From Anaerolineales bacterium (GTDB lineage Bacteria; Chloroflexota; Anaerolineae; Anaerolineales; UBA11579), in NCBI GenBank assembly GCA_026129255.1, contig JAHCIJ010000001.1:496001-560000 (forward strand): DNA of 64,000 nt. Direction: 5' to 3'. Shown one piece after another: positions 26,105 through 34,650 of this stretch (position 1 is its first letter; each line of letters starts with the position of its first letter). Made by a program: the position numbers and the translations under genes. The notes beneath the pieces are model-generated. The model had not been told where the DNA came from, searched no databases, and was given only the letters and a program-made list of their open reading frames with translations.

Positions 26105-26491
26105 TTAGCTTCCTTGTATGTTTTGGATGCGCTGCATCGCTTCTTCGTAAGTGATCGTGCCACGCTCCAGATCGTTGACGATCTGTTTGCGCTCGTCTTC
26201 GCTCAGACCGGCAAACTCATCTTCGCCGGGCTCGTAGCCCAGCGTGCGGATAATCTCCAGCAGGCGGTTGCGGATGGTGGGGTAGGACAGCCCGAGATCA
26301 GCCTCCATGCGGGTCAGCTTGCCTTCATTGCGAACAAAGAGTTCGACGAAGGCAAGCTGCTCCTCGCTGAGTTGGCTGAAGGGTGCGCTGGTGAAGCGGC
26401 CCTGCAGGCTGGTGTCGCACTCGCGGCAGCGCAAGCTGGTGACCACCAGCTCGCCGCTGCACACGGGGCATGTTGAGGGGGTGTGGTGCAT
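26105..26491 (-). CDS. DUF2089-family zinc-ribbon HTH protein
   Basis: A 128-residue protein. Residues 8-25 form a zinc ribbon (CPVC and CREC pairs); residues about 40-90 form a helix-turn-helix (LSEEQLAFVELFVRNEGKLT, then EADLGLSYPTIRNRLLEI); the C-terminus has the SHOCT-like helical hairpin (DLERGTITYEEAMQRI). This is the DUF2089 layout, likely a DNA-binding regulator. It is second in the operon, 2 bp before the DUF4097 gene, and may regulate the whole unit. Confidence 0.88.
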   Translation of the reverse strand: MHHTPSTCPVCSGELVVTSLRCRECDTSLQGRFTSAPFSQLSEEQLAFVELFVRNEGKLTRMEADLGLSYPTIRNRLLEIIRTLGYEPGEDEFAGLSEDERKQIVNDLERGTITYEEAMQRIQNIQGS

Positions 26492-26496
26492 GGCCG

Positions 26497-26751
26497 TTAG
26501 TTGGCGACGCCGCCGTTGGCGGCCTGGCGCAGTTGCACCGGCGTGGCAGAGCGAGCCTGCTTGCGCGGCTTGATCCAGGCGCCGAGAGAGAACAGGGCCG
26601 CGGCGGCCTCGCTGCGCAGTTGGTCAGCCAGGCTGCTGCGCACGGCGTAGTGGCGCTGGTCGCCCAGGGTCTGGGTCTTGGCCTGGACGGCAGCCTTGCT
26701 GGCGGCCTCCACTACACGGGTATCGGCAAAGCTATGAATGTTGTGGTACAT
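26497..26751 (-). CDS. Small unknown protein, first gene of the DUF2089 operon
   Basis: 84 residues, Ala-rich and basic, with no membrane helix and no family I recognise. It has the best expression signals of the operon: a TTGACA-16-TATACT promoter about 65 nt upstream and a perfect AGGAGG 5 nt before the ATG. It ends 5 bp before the DUF2089 start. Confidence 0.65.
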   Translation of the reverse strand: MYHNIHSFADTRVVEAASKAAVQAKTQTLGDQRHYAVRSSLADQLRSEAAAALFSLGAWIKPRKQARSATPVQLRQAANGGVAN

Positions 26752-26815
26752 GATGCCTCCTAAAATCTAAACAGAACCTTGTAAATCCTTATGTTTGTTT
26801 GCTTAATCATTCAGA

Positions 26816-26843
26816 AGTATACGGATTTATTTGAATTTGTCAA
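26816..26843 (-). promoter_or_regulatory. Promoter of the DUF2089/DUF4097 operon
   Basis: Minus-strand TTGACA (26838-26843), 16-bp spacer, TATACT (26816-26821); AT-rich surroundings. Confidence 0.8.
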
Positions 26844-26966
26844 GCGCTTTTCTTAGAAAAACTTAAATTCGCCTTTAGAAATCTCAAAGAACGGTAAAAA
26901 AAAGCACCATAATGGCACTTTTAGCGGTTTATGCCTGAAGAAATAGGCTGGATGTGCTTGTAGTGC

Positions 26967-27011
26967 CCTAAAGGATTCCTCACCACTCGCTGCGCTCGGG
27001 TTCGGAATGAC
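26967..27011. repeat. Dispersed repeat, GGATTCCTC/GAATGAC family
   Basis: Carries CCTAAAGGATTCCTCACC, an inner CGCTGCGCTCGGG and a final TTCGGAATGAC, matching in reverse orientation the unit repeated three times at 37265-37730. Confidence 0.75.
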
Positions 27012-27345
27012 GGCTGGTGATGGCAAGTTTGGAGGGGGTGTAGTTGGTCTGAGACTCGCCCCTGCCACTCCGGAGTGTCATCCTGAGCGGGTACATACCG
27101 CAACACCAGACCGCCAACGCGTGGGCGCACTTTGCCCACGCAACATTCCAGCGAAGGATCCTGCTGGCAGGTCTTCTACGCTGTGTTTAGCTATCAATAC
27201 GCGGAGCGAGGATCCCTCGCTGTGCTCGGGATGCACTACGCCCTGCGGTGGCTGTTAGCGGTGAGGGTGGAGATTGCTTGGAGCGACAGAGCGCAGCATG
27301 CTATGCTGCTACGCAGCGCATCCTCGCAATGACGGAAATGTGAGG

Positions 27346-28284
27346 CTAGCGAATGACGGCGGGTTGGCCGTCGATCGTGACGGTCTGGCCGGGCTCAAAT
27401 GGCTTGCGCAGCACGGCCAACGCCAGCGGCCCGTGTGTTGGCGAGACCGCTGCGGAGCTCACGCTGCCTAGCGTGCGGCCATCCAGCTGCACGCCGGCGC
27501 CGATGGCTGCCGGTGCCAGCGTACTGAGGCGTGCCAGGCCGCGCGTCACTTTGTCGTAAGTTACCTGGCGCGCCAGCACTTCCTGCCCGGTGTAGCAGCC
27601 TTTGGTGTCGGATACATAGCGATTGAGGCCAACTTCAAAAGGTGTGTTCGCGTCCGTAAACTCGGGCAGCCCGGCGCGGCCAGCTTCAATACGCAGCAGC
27701 TCGCGGGTCTCGGCTGGCATCTCGGGCAGCTCAGCCCCGTTGAGCATCGCCAGTAGAGTTGGCAATGCGCTGGAGGGCAACACCAGGCGAATGCAAGCAT
27801 CCTCGGCTATGGCGTACAGGCTCTGGCCGTCTAGCGTGCCCTCGGCTACCTCGTCCAGCGTGCTGGGAGCGGGCAGGCCGAGCGCTGTCAGCGCCGCGCC
27901 TGCTTGCGGGCCGTGAATTTCGATCTGCTCCCAGGCCGCGCTGGCATCCTCGAGGCTCACCTGATCGTTGAAGAACAGGTGGCGCTTGAAATACGCCAGC
28001 AGCCCAGGGGCGTGCCCCGGCTGGGTGAGTAGCAGGGTCTGCTCGTTGAGTTGCAAGAGGGTGAAGACTTCCAATATGCGGGCACTGGGGTTGGTGAGCA
28101 CCGTGGGCAGCGCCCGCTGCGCGCTGAGCAGCTGAACATCGTTGGTGGTCTGGCGCTGCAAGTACTCTTGCCGCGTGGCGCCGCTCAACAGCAGGGCGCC
28201 CGGCTGCTGCTCGCGGTACCAGGCCGCGGCGGTTATGGCGGCCTGGTAGTTGGGGTCCAGGGCGGCGGGGGCGGGTGTGCTCAT
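27346..28284 (-). CDS. ygfZ: YgfZ/GcvT-domain folate-binding protein
   Basis: A 312-residue protein with the GcvT fold and the YgfZ signature KGCYTGQE near residues 231-238, including its conserved Cys. The family binds tetrahydrofolate and assists Fe-S cluster enzymes such as tRNA-methylthiotransferase MiaB. Early residues QEYLQRQTTNDV are also typical. The ATG at 28284 is preceded 9 nt upstream by TAAAAT with no ribosome site, suggesting a leaderless transcript. It stands alone. In this window many Fe-S enzymes (KorAB, HemW, the left-hand nuclease) could be indirect clients. Confidence 0.9.
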   Translation of the reverse strand: MSTPAPAALDPNYQAAITAAAWYREQQPGALLLSGATRQEYLQRQTTNDVQLLSAQRALPTVLTNPSARILEVFTLLQLNEQTLLLTQPGHAPGLLAYFKRHLFFNDQVSLEDASAAWEQIEIHGPQAGAALTALGLPAPSTLDEVAEGTLDGQSLYAIAEDACIRLVLPSSALPTLLAMLNGAELPEMPAETRELLRIEAGRAGLPEFTDANTPFEVGLNRYVSDTKGCYTGQEVLARQVTYDKVTRGLARLSTLAPAAIGAGVQLDGRTLGSVSSAAVSPTHGPLALAVLRKPFEPGQTVTIDGQPAVIR

Positions 28285-28293
28285 GTTGGGTGG

Positions 28294-28299
28294 ATTTTA
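28294..28299 (-). promoter_or_regulatory. -10 element 9 nt before the ygfZ ATG
   Basis: Minus-strand TAAAAT; no Shine-Dalgarno before the ATG at 28284. Confidence 0.4.
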
Positions 28300-28400
28300 C
28301 CCGTTGAACTTAGAAGCAAGAGTCCACAGATGCTCGAGTGAAGATCATAGCAATGGCTTCAAGTAGCTCAAGAGGTGTGTACCTTGCTTATTTTCTTTCA

Positions 28401-28484
28401 GGGGCTCCGCCCCTGGCCCCGCTAGGGGGATTACACTTCGTGTTGGCAGTTCCCCCTGCGCTGCTCCGCAGCGCAAACCCCCCT
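28401..28484. repeat. Block of GC-rich hairpins
   Basis: GGGGC-TCC-GCCCC (28401-28413), then AGGGGGA facing TCCCCCT, then an 8-bp stem TGCGCTGC-TCC-GCAGCGCA (28457-28475) and a run of C. This looks like a compact intergenic repeat element; no second copy was seen in the window. Confidence 0.6.
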
Positions 28485-28675
28485 CAGACGGTAATCGTGG
28501 GATTTGCAAACTAAGCTAGGCTTCAGTGTGACCCGCGTTGCATGCAATGAGTTAAGTAGCCAACATGCAGGTAAGAAATATAGGTGCTTCATAGCCAGTC
28601 ATAGTTTTAGGGTTAGTTGTGCAAGCGCCGTATATAATCCTGTAATCTTTCTGCCCTCCACAACGTCTAGACATT

Positions 28676-29632
28676 ATGGAAGCCACACAAAACAACAACA
28701 CCCAACTCCCTCAAGAGCACGTCAAAGTGCTCATCCTCGGCTCCGGCCCGGCAGGCTTGGCGGCGGCGCTGTATACCGCCCGTGCCCAGCTGCAGCCGGT
28801 GGTGCTGGCGGGCCAGGAGTACGGCGGCCAGGTGTCGCTGACCCACACCATTGAGAATTACCCCGGCTTTCCGGATGCTGTCGGCGGCCCCGAGCTCACC
28901 GAGCTGTTCCGCAAGCAGGCCGAGCATTTTGGCGCCAAGACCGTCTTCGATACCGCGGTCAAGGTAGACCTCAGCCAGCGGCCGTTCAAGGTGACCGGTT
29001 ACAGCACAGAATACATCGCCGATACGCTCATCATCGCTACGGGTGCTACACCGCGCCATTTGGAAGTCCCCGGTGAGACTGAATTCACCGGCCGCGGCGT
29101 CTCGTACTGTGGCACCTGTGATGGCTTCTTCTTTAAGGACAAGGACATCGTGGTAGTAGGTGGCGGCGATAGCGCCATGGAAGAAGGTACATTCCTGACC
29201 CGCTTTGCCAACAACGTCACGCTCATTCATCGCCGGGATGATTTCCGTGCTGGCGAGCTGCTGCTGCAGCGTGCCAAGGACAACCCCAAGATGAAGTTCA
29301 TCACCAACACGGTGGTCAACAAGATCGATGGCAACGGCACGGTGCAAACCGTGGAGTTGGAAGACGTAGTGACCGGAGAAAAGAAGCCCTTCACCACCGA
29401 TGGCGTCTTTATTTTCATCGGACACACGCCCAATACGCAGCTCTTCGAAGGCCAGCTGGAGATGGACGAGGGCGGCTACCTGGTGGCCAGCCGTTATATG
29501 GAGACCAATGTACCCGGCGTCTTTGCCGCTGGCGAGGTGGCTGACCCGCACTTCCGCCAGGTGATCACTTCGGCAGGCATGGGCGCGGCCGCCGGTATCC
29601 AGGCCACACGTTTTCTCGAAGCCAACGAGTAG
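28676..29632 (+). CDS. trxB: Thioredoxin reductase-like flavoprotein
   Basis: A 318-residue FAD/NADPH disulfide reductase. FAD motif [16 protein letters not shown] near 22-37; redox pair CGTC in [10 protein letters not shown] near 145-148; NADPH motif GGGDSAMEE near 162-170 and the phosphate-binding HRRDDFRA near 185; second FAD motif [10 protein letters not shown] near 283. It reduces thioredoxin, keeping the cytosol reduced. The N-terminus is about 15 residues longer than usual. A TATAAT lies about 40 nt upstream. It is followed by a strong terminator, so it is monocistronic. Ferredoxin- or other-donor variants exist, but the HRR motif favours NADPH. Confidence 0.93.
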   Translation: MEATQNNNTQLPQEHVKVLILGSGPAGLAAALYTARAQLQPVVLAGQEYGGQVSLTHTIENYPGFPDAVGGPELTELFRKQAEHFGAKTVFDTAVKVDLSQRPFKVTGYSTEYIADTLIIATGATPRHLEVPGETEFTGRGVSYCGTCDGFFFKDKDIVVVGGGDSAMEEGTFLTRFANNVTLIHRRDDFRAGELLLQRAKDNPKMKFITNTVVNKIDGNGTVQTVELEDVVTGEKKPFTTDGVFIFIGHTPNTQLFEGQLEMDEGGYLVASRYMETNVPGVFAAGEVADPHFRQVITSAGMGAAAGIQATRFLEANE

Positions 29633-29662
29633 CGCGCTTCACTGCAGCTTTTTTAGTCGCTT

Positions 29663-29712
29663 AAGTCGCTTAGTCTGTTCGTCTCTGACCAATGGACTAA
29701 GCGACTTTTTTT
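29663..29712 (+). terminator. Rho-independent terminator after trxB
   Basis: 13-bp arms AAGTCGCTTAGTC and GACTAAGCGACTT around a 19-nt loop, followed by TTTTT. Confidence 0.85.
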
Positions 29713-29728
29713 AGTCTATGCGCGGTGA

Positions 29729-29734
29729 TATAAT
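29729..29734 (+). promoter_or_regulatory. -10 element of the mdh-citrate synthase operon
   Basis: TATAAT about 49 nt before the mdh ATG; -35 region is only a T-run shared with the trxB terminator. Confidence 0.45.
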
Positions 29735-29782
29735 CGTGTGGTTTGCACAAACATTCACAAACCTAACTACGCGGAGAAGTAC

Positions 29783-30709
29783 ATGTCGCACAAGATTACG
29801 ATTGTCGGCGCAGGAATGACTGGCGCCACCGCCGCCCACTGGCTCGCAGAGCGCGAGTTGGCGGAAATTGCATTGATCGATGTTGTCGAGGGCATGCCGC
29901 AGGGTAAAGCCCTCGATTTATTCCAGGCCATGCCGGTCATCGGTAAGGATGTCAAGATCACCGGCAGCAATGATTATGCCGCCAGTGAAGGCTCTGACAT
30001 CGTGGTCATCACGGCCGGTCTGCCGCGCAAGCCGGGCATGAGCCGAGACGATCTGCTGGCCACCAATGCCGACATCGTCAAGAAAGCCACCGAAGAGACC
30101 CTCAAGCGTTCCCCCAACGCCATCTACATCATCCTCACCAATCCGCTGGATGCCATGTGCTATGTCGCCATGAAGACCGGCGGCCTGCCGCGCGAGCGCG
30201 TGATCGGCCAGGCCGGCATCCTCGACTCGGCCCGCATGCGCGCCTTCGTGGCCATGGAGCTGGGCGTGAGCGTCGAGAACATCTTCTGCTACGTGCTCGG
30301 CGGCCACGGTGACAGCATGGTGCCGCTCACCCGCCACTCCAACGTGGCTGGTGTGCCGCTCAACGAGACCATGCCCGCTGACCGTCTGGAAGCCATCGTA
30401 GACCGCACCCGCAAGGGCGGCGGCGAGATCGTGGCGCTGCTCAAGCAGGGCAGCGCCTTCTATGCTCCCTCGGTGGCGGTGGCCCAGATGGCTGAGGCCA
30501 TTCTGAAGGACAAGCAGCTGATCGCCCCGTGCGCCGTGTACATGAACGGCGAGTACGGCTTGAAAGACATCTTCTTCGGCGTGCCGGCCCAACTGGGCCG
30601 CAAGGGCCTGGAGAAGGTGATCGAGTACAAGCTCAATGATGAAGAGACGGCGATGCTGGAGAACTCGGCTGCGGAAGTGCGCGAGCTCACTGCAGCGCTG
30701 AAGTTCTAA
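29783..30709 (+). CDS. mdh: Malate dehydrogenase (LDH-like type)
   Basis: A 308-residue NAD-dependent enzyme interconverting malate and oxaloacetate. Rossmann motif GAGMTGATAAHWLAE at 8-22, NAD-ribose Asp in ALIDVVEG near 34, the active-site loop RKPGMSRDD with the two substrate Arg residues near 80-87, and the catalytic His in VLGGHGDSMVPL near 174. The Gly/Arg choice in the loop (RKPGMSR) marks malate rather than lactate specificity. GCGGAGAAG precedes the ATG at 29783; the frame extends upstream to 29738 but without support. Citrate synthase follows after 21 bp, so the pair probably forms an operon feeding the TCA cycle. Confidence 0.95.
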   Translation: MSHKITIVGAGMTGATAAHWLAERELAEIALIDVVEGMPQGKALDLFQAMPVIGKDVKITGSNDYAASEGSDIVVITAGLPRKPGMSRDDLLATNADIVKKATEETLKRSPNAIYIILTNPLDAMCYVAMKTGGLPRERVIGQAGILDSARMRAFVAMELGVSVENIFCYVLGGHGDSMVPLTRHSNVAGVPLNETMPADRLEAIVDRTRKGGGEIVALLKQGSAFYAPSVAVAQMAEAILKDKQLIAPCAVYMNGEYGLKDIFFGVPAQLGRKGLEKVIEYKLNDEETAMLENSAAEVRELTAALKF

Positions 30710-30730
30710 GGCTCGCCATAGGAGCCAGGC

Positions 30731-32020
30731 ATGGCAAAAGACACACTGACCATCAAAGACAATCGCACCGGGCAGGAGTACGAGCTGCCGATCTGGGAGG
30801 GCACGATCAAGGCCATTGACCTGCGCCAGATCAAGACTGGGCCTGAAGACTTTGGGTTGATGACGTACGACCCGGCCTTCATGAATACGGCCAGCACCAA
30901 GAGCGAGATCACTTACCTGGATGGCGACAACGGTATCCTGCGCTACCGTGGTTACCCGATCGAGCAACTGGCCGAGAAGTGTACCTATCTGGAAGTGGCT
31001 TATCTTATTCTCTACGGCGAGCTGCCCAACCAGGACCAGTTGGCGCAGTGGGTGCACGAGATCACGCACCACACCATCATCCACGAGAACATCAAGCACT
31101 TCATGCAGAACTTCCGCTACGATGCCCATCCCATGGGCATGTTCATCGCTACGGTAGCGGCGCTCTCCACGTTTTATCCTGAAGCGAACCAGATCAACGA
31201 CACCAATGTGCGCACCATCCAGATCCAGCGTCTAATCGCCAAGGTGCCCACCATCGCGGCCTTCTCGTACCGCCACAGCCGCGGCCTGCCGTTCATCTAC
31301 CCTGACAACAACCTGAGCTACCCCGGCAACTTCTTGAGCATGATGTTCAAGATGATGGAGCAGAACTACGAGCCCAATCCGGTTTTGGAGCGTGCCCTGG
31401 ATGTGCTCTTCATCCTACATGCCGACCACGAGCAGAACTGCAGCACCAGCGCCATGCGCTCCATCGGCTCCAGCAAAGTGGATCCGTACTCCGCCATGGC
31501 GGGGGCTGCTGCTGCCCTGTACGGCCCGCTGCACGGCGGCGCCAACGAGGCTGTGCTGCGCATGCTCGGCCAGATCGGCGATGTCAAGAACATCCCTGGC
31601 TTCATTGAGAAGGTCAAGCAAGGCGAAGGCCGCCTGATGGGCTTTGGCCACCGTGTCTACAAGAACTACGATCCGCGTGCCAAGATCATCAAGCAAGTGG
31701 CCGAGGATGTTTTCAAGGTCACCGGCCGCAATGATTTGCTGGATATTGCTCTGGAGCTGGAGCAGATCGCCCTCAGCGATGAGTATTTCATCCAGCGCAA
31801 GCTGTATCCCAATGTTGACTTCTACTCCGGCATCATCTACCAGGCCATGGGCCTGCCGGTGGCCTTCTTCCCGGTCATGTTCGCCATCCCGCGCACCGTG
31901 GGCTGGTTGGCGCAGTGGCAGGAGATGCTGCTGGACGATGAGCAGAAGATCGCCCGCCCGCGCCAGGTATATCTGGGCGAAGACAAGCGTGATTTCCAGC
32001 CGATGGCCAAGCGCAAGTAG
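30731..32020 (+). CDS. gltA: Citrate synthase
   Basis: A 429-residue type II-sized citrate synthase that condenses oxaloacetate and acetyl-CoA. Catalytic residues are visible: His in HADHEQNCSTSAMR near 235, His in PLHGGANEAVLRM near 275 (GPLHGG), Asp in YPNVDFYSGI near 361, and FGHRVYKNYDPRA near 305 for substrate binding. ATAGGAGCC precedes the ATG. It follows mdh by 21 bp and is terminated by a strong hairpin. A 2-methylcitrate synthase activity cannot be excluded, but the length and the mdh neighbour favour the TCA role. Confidence 0.95.
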   Translation: MAKDTLTIKDNRTGQEYELPIWEGTIKAIDLRQIKTGPEDFGLMTYDPAFMNTASTKSEITYLDGDNGILRYRGYPIEQLAEKCTYLEVAYLILYGELPNQDQLAQWVHEITHHTIIHENIKHFMQNFRYDAHPMGMFIATVAALSTFYPEANQINDTNVRTIQIQRLIAKVPTIAAFSYRHSRGLPFIYPDNNLSYPGNFLSMMFKMMEQNYEPNPVLERALDVLFILHADHEQNCSTSAMRSIGSSKVDPYSAMAGAAAALYGPLHGGANEAVLRMLGQIGDVKNIPGFIEKVKQGEGRLMGFGHRVYKNYDPRAKIIKQVAEDVFKVTGRNDLLDIALELEQIALSDEYFIQRKLYPNVDFYSGIIYQAMGLPVAFFPVMFAIPRTVGWLAQWQEMLLDDEQKIARPRQVYLGEDKRDFQPMAKRK

Positions 32021-32040
32021 GCTGCAGTACAAGAACACAA

Positions 32041-32070
32041 AAAAGCCCGCTCGGATGAGCGGGCTTTTTG
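32041..32070. terminator. Bidirectional terminator between citrate synthase and the LysM gene
   Basis: 12-bp arms AAAAGCCCGCTC and GAGCGGGCTTTT with loop GGAT, A- and T-runs on both sides; lies between convergent stops. Confidence 0.88.
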
Positions 32071-32083
32071 TTTGCTTCGTTGT

Positions 32084-33256
32084 TTACGGTGTGGGCGAGT
32101 TGACCGGTGCGCCGCTGCCGTTCCAGGTGAAGGTACGCGTCAGGCTCACCGGGCCACCCTGGATGTATACGGGCAGACCATCAGCATCCACGCCGATCTG
32201 GGCCACTGTGACCACATACCAGCGGAAGATGTGCGGGCGGCCATCCGTGGGGCGGAAGGTGGTGGGCACCGTGAAGGTGGTGTCTTTCACTTCACCCGTG
32301 ATGTGCAGGTTCTGGCCGCTGGTCACATCCACAATGGTGACCTGGTAGTACTCATTGCTGCGCAGCGTACCCACCGAGGCCCATTGCAGGGCGATCGTAT
32401 CGCTGCTGGAGGTGAAGGCATCGCCATCCACCGGCAGCAGCAGCTCAGGGGCCGGGTAGGGCGGCGCCACCGTGGGCGTCACCGTGGCCACGCCCACGTA
32501 CGTGCGCATGCACAGCGGGATGTTGAGGCGCTGGCCCTCAAAGGTGCTGTCTGAGGTCATGCCGTTCCAGCTCATGATCGCTTCCATCGGCACACCATAG
32601 GTCAGCGAGATCAGGCTGAGCGACTCGCCTGACTGCACAACATAGCTCTGCACTTCGCAGGCGGCGATGGTCGATTCCATCTCGCCCAGGGTGGCCGTGG
32701 CTTGCGGGGTAGCGGTGAAGGTTGGCTGCGGGATAAGCAGGGCTTGCCCAATGAACAGGCTACAGTTGGCGTCCAGCGAATTTTGAAGAATGATCGAGGC
32801 CGCGCTTACGTTGAAGGCGAAGCCGATGCCGCCACAGGTATCGTTTTGCTGCACCGTGTAGGCCAGTGGCGTATAGGTGGGCTGAGGGGTGGATGTTGGC
32901 GTGGGTGTTTCGGGCGTCTCAGTGGGCGTGATGGTGGCCGTGGCCGTGGGCGTGCCCTCGACCTCCGGCGCCAGCAGGCGCCCGGTCTGCGAGAGGGCCG
33001 CGTAGGCCACACCACCGCCGACGAGCAGAATGAGCACCAGCAGGCCGATGGCGATGGGCAAGCTCAGGCGCAGCTCCGGCAGGCTGGTGCGGCCACCGAT
33101 GGGTGCATCCGCCTTGGCTGCCTTCTTGGTGATCGGCGTGCTGCCCGCCACAAATTGGTGGCCGCATACCAGGCAGCGGGGAGCGTTTTCGCTTACCCGC
33201 GTGCCACAGCTGGGACAGATCTTGGTGGGGGTGGAACGTGGTTTTTCTGTAGCCAT
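32084..33256 (-). CDS. Zinc-ribbon, single-pass membrane protein with two LysM domains
   Basis: A 390-residue protein. Residues 14-33 form a zinc ribbon (CPSC and CLVC), followed by a membrane helix near 69-92 (LPIAIGLLVLILLVGGGVAY). A Thr/Pro linker (TPTPTSTPQPTYTP-like) leads to two LysM domains (about 130-170 and 205-250; YTVQQNDTCGGI and YVVQSGESLSLISLTYGVP), which bind peptidoglycan-type glycans. The end (residues 270-390) looks like an immunoglobulin-like or fibronectin-like beta domain. The N-terminus is probably cytoplasmic and the LysM part outside. TATAAT lies 11 nt before the ATG. A cell-wall-binding role is inferred from domains. Confidence 0.82.
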   Translation of the reverse strand: MATEKPRSTPTKICPSCGTRVSENAPRCLVCGHQFVAGSTPITKKAAKADAPIGGRTSLPELRLSLPIAIGLLVLILLVGGGVAYAALSQTGRLLAPEVEGTPTATATITPTETPETPTPTSTPQPTYTPLAYTVQQNDTCGGIGFAFNVSAASIILQNSLDANCSLFIGQALLIPQPTFTATPQATATLGEMESTIAACEVQSYVVQSGESLSLISLTYGVPMEAIMSWNGMTSDSTFEGQRLNIPLCMRTYVGVATVTPTVAPPYPAPELLLPVDGDAFTSSSDTIALQWASVGTLRSNEYYQVTIVDVTSGQNLHITGEVKDTTFTVPTTFRPTDGRPHIFRWYVVTVAQIGVDADGLPVYIQGGPVSLTRTFTWNGSGAPVNSPTP

Positions 33257-33267
33257 AAAACTGGGCG

Positions 33268-33273
33268 ATTATA
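33268..33273 (-). promoter_or_regulatory. -10 element of the LysM gene
   Basis: Minus-strand TATAAT, 11 nt upstream of the ATG, implying a leader of only a few nucleotides. Confidence 0.45.
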
Positions 33274-33316
33274 CCAAGGGGTGGATGCAGCGAATGAATA
33301 ATGGATGAGTACAAAT

Positions 33317-33406
33317 AGTGAACAGTGATGAGTGACCAGTGAACAGGACAATAACCCTTGATAGACCGAGCCTGCTCACTGTTCACTTGTTACTGCTCAC
33401 TTTACT
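33317..33406. repeat. Heptad palindrome, family A (AGTGANN)
   Basis: The left arm is four 7-bp units AGTGAAC, AGTGATG, AGTGACC, AGTGAAC; the right arm (33372-33406) is their approximate reverse complement (CTGCTCACTGTTCACTTG onward). Loop about 23 nt. It fills the space between the LysM promoter and hemW. Confidence 0.85.
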
Positions 33407-33414
33407 CCCAAAGG

Positions 33415-33420
33415 TATACT
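33415..33420 (+). promoter_or_regulatory. -10 element 8 nt before the hemW ATG
   Basis: TATACT; no Shine-Dalgarno between it and the ATG at 33429. Confidence 0.5.
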
Positions 33421-33428
33421 CACTCCCA

Positions 33429-34628
33429 ATGCCACCCACCAGCCTTTACCTGCACATCCCCTTCTGCCGCCACCGTTGTGGCTATTGTGATTTCAATACC
33501 TATGCCGGGCTGGATGACCTCATGCCGGCGTATACGGAGGCCCTTATCGCCGAGGCGCGCTGGCTGGCCGCAGCGGCCACCGAGCAGGCGGGCCAGCCCC
33601 TGCCGGTGCACACGATCTTCCTGGGCGGCGGCACGCCCTCGTTGCTGCCGCTGGACGCCATGCAGCGCCTGCTGGCCGCGCTGCATGAGGCTTACGCCAT
33701 CGCAGCGGACGCCGAGATCTCTCTGGAGGCTAACCCCGGCACGCTCAGCCTGGAGTATCTGGCGGGCCTGCGCGCGGCGGGCTTCAACCGCCTCAGCCTG
33801 GGCGTGCAGTCGGCCAGCCCGCACGAGCTACTGGTGCTGGAACGCCAGCACGACTTCACCGATGTGATCAACTCGGTCATGTGGGCGCGGCAGGCGGGCT
33901 TTGATAATCTCAACCTGGATTGGATCTTTGGTTTGCCCGGCCAAAGCCTGGCCAGCTGGCAGCGCAACCTGGAGCTGGCCGTTGATCTGGCGCCGGAGCA
34001 TCTCTCGCTATATGCGCTGAGCATTGAGCACGGCACGCCCTTCAAAGAATTGGATACCCGCGGCCTGCTGGCGCTGCCAGATGGCGACCTGGCCGCCGAG
34101 ATGTACGAGCTGGCCGATGTTAAGCTGGCCGAGGCTGGCTTCGTGCAGTACGAGATCTCCAACTGGGCCAAACCCGGCCCCGACGGCCAGCCGCTGGCCT
34201 GCCGCCACAATTTGCAATACTGGCGCAACCTGCCCTATGCCGGGCTGGGGGCGGGGGCGCACGGCTTCATGGCCGGGCACCGCACGGCCAACGTGCTGGC
34301 GCCTGCCGCTTACATCAAACGTATGCGCGAGGCTACGCAGGCTGCGAAGCAGCCAACGCTGCCTAGGACGCCAGCCACCGCCAGCGCGGAGCTGGTGGAT
34401 GTTCAGCGCGAGATGGGCGAGACGATGATGATGGGCCTGCGCCTGGTGCGCGAGGGCGTCTCACAAGATGGCTTTGCCCAGCGCTTTGGCAACACGCTGG
34501 AACAAGCCTACGGCCGCACCATCACCACGCTCCAGCGGCGCGGCTTGCTGGAGGATGCCTCAGGTGTGCTGCGTCTGACGCAGCAAGGGCGTCTTTTAGG
34601 AAACCAGGTTTTTATGGAGTTTGTTTAG
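33429..34628 (+). CDS. hemW: HemW-like radical SAM protein
   Basis: A 399-residue radical SAM protein. The N-terminus SLYLHIPFCRHRCGYCDF carries the CxxxCxxC cluster motif, followed by GGGTPSLLP near 70, the SLGVQS segment near 125 and GLPGQS near 180, all typical of the HemN/HemW family. HemW members are haem chaperones rather than coproporphyrinogen dehydrogenases; the short N-terminus and CxxxCxxC without the extra HemN cysteine favour HemW. The ATG at 33429 directly precedes the conserved strand; a longer frame from 33339 would be translated from a repeat. A HerA-like ATPase gene follows after 22 bp. Confidence 0.9.
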   Translation: MPPTSLYLHIPFCRHRCGYCDFNTYAGLDDLMPAYTEALIAEARWLAAAATEQAGQPLPVHTIFLGGGTPSLLPLDAMQRLLAALHEAYAIAADAEISLEANPGTLSLEYLAGLRAAGFNRLSLGVQSASPHELLVLERQHDFTDVINSVMWARQAGFDNLNLDWIFGLPGQSLASWQRNLELAVDLAPEHLSLYALSIEHGTPFKELDTRGLLALPDGDLAAEMYELADVKLAEAGFVQYEISNWAKPGPDGQPLACRHNLQYWRNLPYAGLGAGAHGFMAGHRTANVLAPAAYIKRMREATQAAKQPTLPRTPATASAELVDVQREMGETMMMGLRLVREGVSQDGFAQRFGNTLEQAYGRTITTLQRRGLLEDASGVLRLTQQGRLLGNQVFMEFV

Positions 34629-34637
34629 CGGCAATGT

Positions 34638-34643
34638 TATTAT
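34638..34643 (+). promoter_or_regulatory. -10 element 7 nt before the HerA-like gene
   Basis: TATTAT; no ribosome site precedes the ATG at 34651. Confidence 0.35.
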
Positions 34644-34650
34644 TTCGCCT

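Larger units (their letters stand above)
26752..27345. other. Gene-free stretch with promoter and repeat debris
   Basis: The left 90 bp hold the leader and promoter of the DUF2089 operon. The remainder contains an imperfect GGATTCCTC...GAATGAC repeat unit (26967-27011), then a second degenerate copy with GCGAGGATCC and GCATCCTCGCAATGAC between about 27140 and 27335. No convincing gene is seen; short frames here are not supported. Confidence 0.6.
28285..28675. other. Gene-free stretch with GC-rich hairpins and the trxB leader
   Basis: Contains the ygfZ -10 (28294-28299), a block of hairpins at 28401-28484, and the trxB promoter region with TATAAT near 28635. No gene is seen. Confidence 0.6.

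Noticed and set aside
27007..27471. Short frames in the gene-free stretch before ygfZ
   Set aside because: They lie on repeat debris and show no protein-like composition or start signals.
28504..28854. Frame upstream of and overlapping trxB
   Set aside because: It runs through hairpin-free leader and into the trxB coding region in another frame; no ribosome site or domain.
29918..31129. 403-codon frame antisense to mdh and citrate synthase
   Set aside because: Crosses two clear metabolic genes and their short intergenic gap; no protein features.
34340..34375. Short palindrome GGCTGCGAAGCAGCC inside hemW as a repeat insertion
   Set aside because: Only a single small hairpin without tandem units or a second copy in the window; it could be chance in GC-rich coding DNA.
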